A DNA stretch of 6,828 nt from Pseudomonadota bacterium. Lineage in GTDB: Bacteria; Pseudomonadota; Gammaproteobacteria; Xanthomonadales; Rhodanobacteraceae. The notes below the pieces were generated by a model, which did not search any database, was not told the origin of the DNA, and was given only the letters and a program-made list of their open reading frames with translations. The stretch spans positions 1-6,828 of the forward strand of contig JAEZQS010000249.1 of assembly GCA_023412995.1 (NCBI GenBank). Reading direction: 5' to 3'. This document shows, piece by piece, positions 1 to 5,373 of the stretch. A program made the position numbers and the translations under genes. Numbering within the stretch: the first letter of the stretch is position 1; each line of letters starts with the position of its first letter.

Positions 1-536
1 CCCAGGCGCAGCTCGGGGATCTCCACGCCGGCCGGGAGTTCGAGTCCCGACAGGTGGACGATGTCGCCCACGGCGAGGTTGGAGAGGTCGATCTGGATCG
101 CCTCCGGCAGGTCGCGCGGCAGGCACGACACCTCGATCTCGGTCAGCTCGTGCATGATCACCACGCCCGAGGTCTTGCCGGCCGGCGACACGTCCTCGTT
201 CATGAAGTGCAGCGGCACGCGCACGCGGATCGCCTCGTTCTCACTGACGCGCTGGAAATCCAGGTGCAGCACCAGCTGCTTGAACGGATGGCGCTGCATG
301 TCGCGCAGCAATACCTTCTGCACGTCGCCGCCGAGGTCGAGGTCGAGGATGGACGAATAGAACCATTCGTTCTGGCTGGCATGCCAGACCTCGTTGTGGG
401 AGAGCTGGATGCTCACCGGCTTCAGCTCGCCGCCGTAGACGACGGCAGGAACGAATCCGGCGCGACGGAGGCGGCGGCTCGCACCCTTGCCCTCGTCGTT
501 GCGCCGTTGTACGGAAATCGCGTGGGTCTTTGCCAT
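1..536 (-). CDS. rplY: 50S ribosomal protein L25, long CTC form (partial, C-terminus off the left edge)
   Basis: This is ribosomal protein L25 of the CTC/TL5 type, which binds 5S rRNA in the large subunit. The visible 178 codons begin MAKTHAISVQRRNDEGKG, followed by RRAGFVPAVVYGG, a typical start of the N-terminal 5S rRNA-binding domain (about residues 5-92). The stretch LLRDMQRHPFKQLVLHLDF is the diagnostic core. After VPLHFMNED comes the beta-rich C-terminal domain with the motif LTEIEVSCLPRDLPE, which short enteric L25 lacks. The frame is still open at base 1, as expected for a protein of 200 or more residues. The ATG at 536-534 is chosen because AGAAGG (551-546) lies nine bases upstream. 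The gene follows prs by 87 bases on the same strand, the usual gammaproteobacterial order, and pth would be expected next. The leader holds several hairpins (see 559-615). Confidence 0.96.
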   Translation of the reverse strand, partial: MAKTHAISVQRRNDEGKGASRRLRRAGFVPAVVYGGELKPVSIQLSHNEVWHASQNEWFYSSILDLDLGGDVQKVLLRDMQRHPFKQLVLHLDFQRVSENEAIRVRVPLHFMNEDVSPAGKTSGVVIMHELTEIEVSCLPRDLPEAIQIDLSNLAVGDIVHLSGLELPAGVEIPELRL

Positions 537-545
537 TTGATGTTG

Positions 546-551
546 CCTTCT
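546..551 (-). promoter_or_regulatory. Shine-Dalgarno site of rplY
   Basis: AGAAGG on the minus strand, nine bases before the ATG at 536. It is the only purine-rich match close to that start and fixes the rplY start codon. Confidence 0.7.
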
Positions 552-558
552 GCTTGGG

Positions 559-615
559 GCCGCTTGCGCGGCGGTAGGGCCTTCCCCGCGACCAGGGAAG
601 GCGTGTTGGAACACG
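559..615 (-). repeat. Three consecutive hairpins in the prs-rplY gap
   Basis: The 87-base gap holds three perfect inverted repeats. Read on the minus strand they are: CGTGT/ACACG around a four-base loop (615-602), just after the prs stop; GCCTTCCC/GGGAAGGC around an eight-base loop (602-579); and GCCGC-GCAA-GCGGC (572-559), closed by a GNRA tetraloop. None is followed by a T-run, so a classical intrinsic terminator is not supported. They could stabilise or process the prs-rplY mRNA, or shape the rplY leader. The role is inferred; the pairing is visible. Confidence 0.5.
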
Positions 616-623
616 ATCGGCGA

Positions 624-1592
624 TCAGTCCACGTAGAGCGAACTGACCGACTCGCCGTAGGCGATGCGGCGCATCGTCTCGGCCAAAAGGTCCGCCACCG
701 ACAGCTGGCGGATCTTGCCGCAGGACTGCGCGGAGGCCGACAACGGGATGGTATCGGTCACGACCAGCTCGTCCAGCGCGGACGCATCGATGTTGCGGAT
801 GGCCGGCCCCGACAGCACCGGATGGGTGCAGTAGGCCACCACCTTCCGCGCGCCATTGCCTTTCAGCGCGGCTGCCGCGGCACACAGCGTGCCGGCGGTG
901 TCGACGATGTCGTCCACCAGCACGCAGACCTTGTCCTGCACCTCGCCGATGATGTTCATCACCGTCGATTCGTTCGGCCGCGGGCGCCGCTTGTCGATGA
1001 TGGCGAGGTCGGCATCGTCCAGGCGCTTGGCGATGGCGCGTGCGCGCACCACGCCGCCGACGTCCGGCGAGACCACGATCAGGTTTTCCTTCGCATGGTG
1101 GCGCCAGATGTCGGCCAGCAGCACCGGCGAGGCATACACGTTGTCCAGCGGCATGTCGAAGAAGCCCTGGATCTGGTCCGCGTGCAGGTCCACCGTCAGC
1201 ACGCGGTCCGTCCCGACCACCCCGATCATGTCCGCTGCCAGCTTCGCCGTGATCGGCACCCGTGCCGAGCGCGGGCGGCGATCCTGGCGCGCATAGCCGA
1301 GGTAGGGAATCACCGCGGTCACGCTGGCGGCCGAGGCGCGCTTGAGCGCATCCACCAGCGCCAGCAGTTCCATCAGGTGGTCCGCGGCCGGCGCGGAGGT
1401 CGGCTGCACCACGAACACTTCCTGGCGCCGGACGTTCTCCTCGATCTCGACCTGCACCTCGCCATCGCTGAAGCAACCGACCAGTGCCTTGCCCAGCGGC
1501 ACGTTGAGCTCGTCGCAGATGGCCTCGGCGAGCGCACGGTTGGCATTGCCGGAAAAGACCAGGATGCCGGAACTGCCCATGTTGGTGTCCAT
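624..1592 (-). CDS. prs: Ribose-phosphate pyrophosphokinase (PRPP synthetase, class I)
   Basis: A cytoplasmic enzyme that transfers pyrophosphate from ATP to ribose 5-phosphate. The PRPP product feeds purine, pyrimidine, histidine, tryptophan and NAD synthesis. The 322-residue protein carries every family signature: FSDGE (41-45), the ATP-binding YARQDRR (100-106), the metal-binding histidine in DLHADQIQGFF (H137), the catalytic flexible loop KRRPRPNESTVM (201-212, K201), and the PRPP-binding loop VDDIVDTAGT (226-235). Length is close to the E. coli enzyme (about 315). The open frame reaches back to 1649, but the first 19 residues are a glycine-rich, unconserved stretch. The ATG at 1592 has GGAG six bases upstream (1602-1599), so I chose it; an ATG at 1580 is the alternative. 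The gene lies 96 bases downstream of tRNA-Gln and 87 bases upstream of rplY. A promoter of its own is possible but I see no convincing one. Confidence 0.97.
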   Translation of the reverse strand: MDTNMGSSGILVFSGNANRALAEAICDELNVPLGKALVGCFSDGEVQVEIEENVRRQEVFVVQPTSAPAADHLMELLALVDALKRASAASVTAVIPYLGYARQDRRPRSARVPITAKLAADMIGVVGTDRVLTVDLHADQIQGFFDMPLDNVYASPVLLADIWRHHAKENLIVVSPDVGGVVRARAIAKRLDDADLAIIDKRRPRPNESTVMNIIGEVQDKVCVLVDDIVDTAGTLCAAAAALKGNGARKVVAYCTHPVLSGPAIRNIDASALDELVVTDTIPLSASAQSCGKIRQLSVADLLAETMRRIAYGESVSSLYVD

Positions 1593-1598
1593 GATCCG

Positions 1599-1602
1599 CT
1601 CC
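1599..1602 (-). promoter_or_regulatory. Shine-Dalgarno site of prs
   Basis: GGAG on the minus strand, six bases before the ATG at 1592. It decides between that start, the upstream ATG at 1649 and the internal ATG at 1580, which has only a weak GGA before it. Confidence 0.65.
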
Positions 1603-1656
1603 GATAGCCGCGCCGGATTTCCACCCCCGCCACCCGCCGCGCGTTGCACCGCACGA

Positions 1657-1682
1657 CGGCGCGGCAGGCGCCTGTCGCGCCG
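1657..1682 (-). repeat. 26-base near-perfect palindrome between tRNA-Gln and prs
   Basis: The two 13-base halves are exact reverse complements except for one position pair (1664/1675). Read on the minus strand this gives a hairpin with outer stem CGGCGCG/CGCGCCG, one A-C mismatch, inner stem CAG/CTG and loop GCGC. It starts six bases after the encoded CCA end of the tRNA. No T-run follows, so it is not a standard intrinsic terminator. A 3' processing or stability element for the tRNA transcript, or a protein-binding site, would fit. Confidence 0.55.
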
Positions 1683-1688
1683 GCCAGG

Positions 1689-1763
1689 TGGCTGGGGCGG
1701 CAGGATTCGAACCTGCGAATGCCGGGATCAAAACCCGGTGCCTTACCACTTGGCGACGCCCCA
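1689..1763 (-). tRNA. tRNA-Gln (anticodon UUG)
   Basis: The minus strand from 1763 to 1689 folds as a complete 75-base tRNA. The acceptor arms TGGGGCG (1763-1757) and CGCCCCA (1699-1693) pair perfectly, and the U1-A72 first pair is typical of glutamine tRNA. The anticodon stem CCGGG/CCCGG encloses the loop TTTTGAT, giving anticodon TTG. The T arm holds GGTTCGAATCC, the D loop holds AAGTGGTAAGG, and the discriminator G is followed by an encoded CCA. It lies in the same orientation between ispE and prs, a location known in other gammaproteobacteria, and may be processed from a longer operon transcript. The D-arm details are consistent with glutamine tRNA, so an alternative identity is unlikely. 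Confidence 0.97.
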
Positions 1764-1772
1764 ATGTTGTGC

Positions 1773-1928
1773 AAACACGGGGCATCCTGCCCCGGTTTAC
1801 TCGCTGCGTCCCTGCAGCTCGCCCTTCGGGCCGGCTCCGCCGTTCGCGCCCGCATCCTGCGGGCGCAGTGCGGAAACGGCCGCAGCAGAGCTGCAGCACG
1901 TTTCACGCCGCGACGCTTTCGCGTCGCG
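1773..1928 (-). repeat. Cluster of six hairpins in the ispE to tRNA-Gln gap
   Basis: The 201-base gap between the ispE stop and the tRNA contains no gene but at least six perfect inverted repeats. On the minus strand, in order: CGCGACGC-GAAA-GCGTCGCG (1928-1909), closed by a GNRA tetraloop; GCAGC/GCTGC around a three-base loop (1894-1882); a nine-base-pair stem around GGA (1866-1846); GCCC-GAA-GGGC (1831-1821); GCTGC/GCAGC around six bases (1818-1803); and CGGGGCA-GGA-TGCCCCG (1794-1778), which can be extended with AAAC/GTTT across a one-base bulge (1798-1773). The third and sixth share the core GCAGGATGC. This looks like a mosaic of dispersed intergenic palindromes (REP-like) or an mRNA-stabilising and processing region. 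No T-run marks a terminator. Confidence 0.5.
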
Positions 1929-1964
1929 CGGCGGCACATCCGACGCCGCGAGAGCCTTGCATCC

Positions 1965-2876
1965 CTAGGTGCTGGCGGCGGCGCCTGCAACCTCCTGCCA
2001 CCTCGCCAGCCGGCGTCGCAGCGGAGAATCCGCCACGCCACGCGCCACGAAGGCCTGCAGGGAAGGCGGGCATTCTCGCACGATGCGCAGGCCTGCTTCT
2101 TCCGAGTCCGCCGCAACGAAGAGACAGCCACCCGTCCCGCTGAGGCGGGCCTCGCCGAACCGCGACAGCCAGTCCATTGCGCGCGCCACCGGCGGGAAGC
2201 GCCGCCGCACCAGCAGTTCGAACGCGTTGCCGCCTGCCAGTGCCGAGGCAAAGAGCGGAATTGTCAGACGCGCCGCATCACGTGTCAATTGCGGGTCGGC
2301 GAACAGCGCGGCGGTCGGTACCGGAACGCCGGGATCGACGACCACGTACCAGCGCGCCGGCAGGTCGAGCGGCGTCAGCCGCTCGGCCACGCCCTCGGCC
2401 CAGGCACTGCGCCCGCGCACGAACACCGGCACGTCCGCCCCCAGCCCGAGCGCCACCTCGGCCAGCGCGTCTTCCCCGAGCCGGGTATCCCACAGCGCAT
2501 CCAGCGCCACCAGCACCGTGGCGGCATCCGAACTGCCGCCGCCGAGGCCGCCGCCCGCCGGAATCCGCTTCTCGACCGCGATGTCGGCGCCCAGCGCGCA
2601 GCCACAGGCCTCGCGCAGGGCGTGCGCCGCGCGCAGCGTGAGGTCCGCCTCCGGCGCGATGCCCGGCAGGTCGCGGCAGCGCCGGATCATGCCGTCGGGG
2701 CGTGGCCGCAGGTGCACCGTGTCGCCGCGGTCGAGCAGCTGGAAGGCGGTTTGCAGCAGGTGGTAGCCGTCGTCGCGCCGGCCGGTGATGCGCAGGAACA
2801 GGTTCAGCTTGGCCGGTGCAGGCCACGCGCTCCAGCCCTCCCCGTGCGGCACGAAGGCGGGCGCCGGCACGTTCAC
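1965..2876 (-). CDS. ispE: 4-diphosphocytidyl-2-C-methyl-D-erythritol kinase
   Basis: A GHMP-family kinase of the MEP isoprenoid pathway; it phosphorylates CDP-ME at the 2-hydroxyl using ATP in the cytoplasm. Evidence in the 303-residue protein: the N-terminal substrate motif PAKLNLFLRITGRRDDGYH with lysine K23, the ATP-binding glycine-rich motif PAGGGLGGGSSDAA (106-119), the catalytic aspartate in LGADVPVF (D148), and the C-terminal GHMP motif LSGTGGCLF (245-253). Length is slightly above the E. coli enzyme (about 283) because of a 13-residue longer N-terminus. No ATG precedes the conserved core. The chosen start is the GTG at 2876-2874, which overlaps the lolB stop as GTGA and has a weak GAGTGGA about seven bases upstream. 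A second GTG at 2870 is the alternative. Translation is probably coupled to lolB. Confidence 0.95.
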   Translation of the reverse strand: MNVPAPAFVPHGEGWSAWPAPAKLNLFLRITGRRDDGYHLLQTAFQLLDRGDTVHLRPRPDGMIRRCRDLPGIAPEADLTLRAAHALREACGCALGADIAVEKRIPAGGGLGGGSSDAATVLVALDALWDTRLGEDALAEVALGLGADVPVFVRGRSAWAEGVAERLTPLDLPARWYVVVDPGVPVPTAALFADPQLTRDAARLTIPLFASALAGGNAFELLVRRRFPPVARAMDWLSRFGEARLSGTGGCLFVAADSEEAGLRIVRECPPSLQAFVARGVADSPLRRRLARWQEVAGAAAST

Positions 2877-3475
2877 GGCAGCGTCCACTCGTGGATGGCC
2901 AGGCGCACGCGGTAGTCGCCGCGCCGGGCAAACACCCTGGTCGGCAGGGGCGGCTGCAGGCTCGCATCCCACGCCGGGAATGAAACGGTCCAGCCTCCCT
3001 GCTCGATCTCCGCCGGCAGCCCGTCGGGGTTGAAGCGGATCCGCGCGGCGCCCGCGGCACGCGCCCCGCGCACCCAGGCGGCGAGTTCTGCCACCGGCAC
3101 CTGCCAGCCGAGTTCGCGTTGCAGCAGGGCCGCCGCATCGGAACCCTCGACCGGTGTGGCCCGCAGGCCTTCCAGCACCACGTGGCCAGGGCCGCCGGCG
3201 AGCACCCAGGTCTTGCCGGTGACCGGCGCGTGCAGCTGGAAGCGGAAGGCCTCGCCACGCTGGCGCCACTCGAGCGAGCCGCTGCCGCCGTCCTGGCCAT
3301 CGGAGACACCGAGGCGTCCGCGCAAGGTCCAGTCCGCCTGCGCCGCAAGCGCCTGCTCGCGCGCGGCCTGCGCCGCCAGCAGCGACGCCTCGGGTGCGAG
3401 TGGCCGGGTCGGCAACGCGGTACAGCCGGCCAGCGCCAGTACCGCACCGGCGGCCAGCAGCCGGCCACGGGTCAT
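2873..3475 (-). CDS. lolB: Outer-membrane lipoprotein LolB (lipoprotein insertase)
   Basis: LolB accepts lipoproteins from the periplasmic carrier LolA and inserts them into the inner leaflet of the outer membrane. The 200-residue product begins with a signal peptide, MTRGRLLAAGAVLALAGC, whose lipobox LAGC places the acylated cysteine at residue 18. Residue +2 is threonine, not aspartate, in line with outer-membrane sorting. The rest matches the LolB beta-barrel fold: WTLRGRLGVSDG (49-60), GSLEWRQRG (66-74), the APVTGKTWVL segment (83-92), ELAAWVRGA (130-138), a C-terminal YRVRLAIHEWTL. Its ATG overlaps the stop of the upstream TPR gene as ATGA, and no Shine-Dalgarno site lies at normal distance (the nearest GAGG is 19 bases away), so translation by reinitiation is likely. 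The protruding-loop leucine of E. coli LolB (mature L68) appears to correspond to V85 here. Confidence 0.93.
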   Translation of the reverse strand: MTRGRLLAAGAVLALAGCTALPTRPLAPEASLLAAQAAREQALAAQADWTLRGRLGVSDGQDGGSGSLEWRQRGEAFRFQLHAPVTGKTWVLAGGPGHVVLEGLRATPVEGSDAAALLQRELGWQVPVAELAAWVRGARAAGAARIRFNPDGLPAEIEQGGWTVSFPAWDASLQPPLPTRVFARRGDYRVRLAIHEWTLP

Positions 3476-5214
3476 GGCGTCAGGCGCCGGATCGCCTCGA
3501 GCAGGGTCTTGTTGTCGGGCGCCTTGCTGCGGGCGGCATCCCAGATCCGCCGCGCCTCCTCGTGCTGGCCGCGGACCCACAGCACCTCGCCCAGATGTGC
3601 CGCGATGTCGGGATCGGGCTCGCTGGCATAGGCGCGCTGCAGGTCTGCCAGCGCCTGGTCGAGGTTGCCCATGCGGTATTGCAGCCAGCCCATGCTGTCG
3701 ACGATCGCCGGTTCGTCCGGCTTGAGTTCGAGCGCACGGCCGATCAGGCGCAGCGCCTCTTCCTGCGCGGGATCGCCGCGGCGGCTGCCATCGGCCAGGG
3801 TGTAGCCGAGCGCGTTCAGCGCTTCGGCATCGTCCGGCGCCAGCTCGAGGATGCGGCGCAGGTCGCGCTCGCCCGCCGCCTGGTCGCCCTGGTCGACCGC
3901 CAGCAGCGCGCGCGCGTAGAGCAGCCGCCGATCGTCCGGCAGGTTGCCGAGTGCGCGGTCGTACACCGCCATGGCCTCGCGCGGCTTCTTGCCCCGCACC
4001 AGCAGTTCGGCCTGCAGCAGATAGACCAGGCCCTGCTGTTCTCGATCGCCCGCTGTCTGCTCGACCAGCCGGTTCATCAGGGTGGTTGCCTGCTCCTCCT
4101 TGCCGAGCCGGTCGAGCGCCACCGCCATGCGCAGGCGCGCCTCGAATCCGTGAGCGTCCTCGTCCGGGACGGCGCGATACCACTCGAGCGCGTCGGCGGG
4201 TCGTTCCAGCATTTCCGCGACCTGGCCGAGCAGGTACAACCGGGTGCCGCTGCGCGGCGTCGGCGCATTGGCGAGTTCGCGATAGAGCGCCGCCAGCGCG
4301 GCCTTGTCGTCCGCGCGCGCGGCGTAGGCGGCGCGCGCAGCCCAGGTCGCATCGTCCTGCGGGCCCTGCGCCAGCACGCGCGCGGCGCCGGCGTTGTCGC
4401 CTTCCAGGGCGAGCAGGGCCGCATAGCCGCTGCGCAGGGAGGAATCGCGCGGATGCCGCTGCAATCCTTCCTGCCAGATGGCGCGTGCGCCAGCCATGTC
4501 ACGCCGATCCTGTGCCAGCCGCGCACTCCAGGCATAGGCCGGCGGGCTGTGGAAGCGCTCCAGCGCGCGCCCTGCCAGGCGCTGCGCCAGCGCCTTGTCA
4601 CCGAGCTTGAAGGCCAGCTGGCTGACCGCCACCCAGTTCGCCTCGCTGGCGCCGAGGTGGGCCGGGCTGGCCACGCGTTCGAGCAGCCGCGCGGCGGCCG
4701 CCTTGTCCTTGCCATTGAGCAGCACCTGCGCAACCAGCCGCCAGACGTCCGGACTGCCCGCGCCAGCCAGGGCATCCAGGCGCTCGCCGGCTTCATCGAG
4801 CCGGCCCTCGCCGAGGGCAATCCACGCCTGCGCCTGGCCGGTTCCGGGATCCGCCGGCGCCAGCTCCTGCCAGCGGGAGAGTGCCTCGCCCGCCAGTTGC
4901 CAGTCGCCGACGGACAGCGCCAGGCGCGTCGCATCCGCCGCCAGCCCTGCATCGGGTGACATCCGCGCGGCGGCCACGAAACCCCGTGCGGCCCCGGCGA
5001 GGTCGTTCTCCTGCAAGGCGAACTGCGCCGCCAGCAGGGCCAGCGGCAGGTCGTCCTCCGGTGCGACCGGCGCCACATCGAGTACCGTCAACGGGTCCCT
5101 CGCCGGGTGCACGGGCGCCGTGGAGCAGGCGCCCAGCCCGGCTGCCACCAACGCAGCCAGCACGCACATGGCGACGGCACGGAGGCGGCGGCGGAGGATG
5201 GCGAGGTGCGGCAT
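3472..5214 (-). CDS. TPR-repeat lipoprotein upstream of lolB (LbcA-like by position)
   Basis: A 580-residue secreted lipoprotein built almost wholly of tetratricopeptide repeats, which normally act as a protein-binding scaffold. The n-region is basic (RRRLR, 8-12), a hydrophobic stretch follows (about 13-28), and the lipobox LGAC gives an acylated cysteine at residue 30 with serine at +2, predicting the outer membrane. Helix-pair repeats run from about 55 to 570. The clearest are 395-427 (EAMAVYDRAL), 428-461 (RDLRRILELAPDD), 464-500 (ALRLIGRALELKPD), 503-536 (MGWLQYRMGNLDQALADL) and 537-570 (GEVLWVRGQHEEARRIW); earlier ones are more divergent. The ATG at 5214 is preferred over that at 5169 because it supplies the basic n-region and has AGG six bases upstream. 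The gene overlaps lolB by four bases. In Pseudomonas aeruginosa the gene in this slot (PA4667, lbcA) encodes the partner of protease CtpA; equivalence is inferred from position and architecture only. Confidence 0.9.
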   Translation of the reverse strand: MPHLAILRRRLRAVAMCVLAALVAAGLGACSTAPVHPARDPLTVLDVAPVAPEDDLPLALLAAQFALQENDLAGAARGFVAAARMSPDAGLAADATRLALSVGDWQLAGEALSRWQELAPADPGTGQAQAWIALGEGRLDEAGERLDALAGAGSPDVWRLVAQVLLNGKDKAAAARLLERVASPAHLGASEANWVAVSQLAFKLGDKALAQRLAGRALERFHSPPAYAWSARLAQDRRDMAGARAIWQEGLQRHPRDSSLRSGYAALLALEGDNAGAARVLAQGPQDDATWAARAAYAARADDKAALAALYRELANAPTPRSGTRLYLLGQVAEMLERPADALEWYRAVPDEDAHGFEARLRMAVALDRLGKEEQATTLMNRLVEQTAGDREQQGLVYLLQAELLVRGKKPREAMAVYDRALGNLPDDRRLLYARALLAVDQGDQAAGERDLRRILELAPDDAEALNALGYTLADGSRRGDPAQEEALRLIGRALELKPDEPAIVDSMGWLQYRMGNLDQALADLQRAYASEPDPDIAAHLGEVLWVRGQHEEARRIWDAARSKAPDNKTLLEAIRRLTP

Positions 5215-5229
5215 GGAGGACCTGGTTGC

Positions 5230-5257
5230 TTGATATGGCGGGGTGTCGCCCGCACAA
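5230..5257 (-). promoter_or_regulatory. Weak candidate promoter for the TPR-lolB-ispE operon
   Basis: On the minus strand TTGTGC (5257-5252) and TATCAA (5235-5230) are separated by 16 bases. Each matches the sigma-70 consensus only partly (three and four of six). The predicted start would leave a leader of about eight bases, with the AGG of the ribosome site at its very end, which weakens the call. It is the only AT-richer pair close to this start. Confidence 0.2.
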
Positions 5258-5258
5258 T

Positions 5259-5297
5259 CCGCCGCGAAGGCCGCAGTGGCGGCGCCGTTCGCGGCGG
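5259..5297. repeat. Nested inverted repeat in the hemA / TPR-gene divergent spacer
   Basis: CCGCCGCGAA (5259-5268) and TTCGCGGCGG (5288-5297) are exact 10-base reverse complements separated by 19 bases. Inside them GCCGC (5270-5274) and GCGGC (5279-5283) form a second pair around AGTG. The element sits between the two divergent starts, so it could be an operator for a dimeric regulator or a hairpin in a leader transcript. A GC-rich genome produces such pairs by chance more often than an average one, so function is uncertain. Confidence 0.4.
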
Positions 5298-5373
5298 GCG
5301 GACTAGCTTATCCGATCTCGCCCGCAGCCACGGTCACGGGCCGTGCGCTTCCGCTGCGACACTTCCCTTGCCC

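Noticed and set aside
54..1607. 517-codon open frame on the plus strand
   Set aside because: It lies opposite prs and rplY, which have clear family motifs; the product is a histidine- and arginine-rich composition typical of antisense frames in high-GC DNA.
1593..1649. Upstream ATG extension of prs (19 extra residues)
   Set aside because: The extension is glycine-rich and not part of the family, and a good ribosome site precedes the ATG at 1592.
1689..1763. tRNA-Gln as an integration site for a genomic island
   Set aside because: Both flanks are conserved core genes in their usual order, and no integrase or repeated tRNA 3' end is present in the window.
1773..1798. Intrinsic terminator upstream of tRNA-Gln
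   Set aside because: The hairpin is strong but is followed on the minus strand by GTTTGCACAAC rather than a run of T, and the tRNA begins ten bases later.
3394..4959. 521-codon open frame on the plus strand
   Set aside because: It is antisense to the TPR lipoprotein and lolB and shows no recognisable domain; GC-rich third positions keep the opposite strand open.
5288..5309. Sigma-70 promoter for hemA (TTCGCG with TAGCTT)
   Set aside because: Both hexamers match the consensus at only three of six positions and the spacing is too short, so I did not annotate it.
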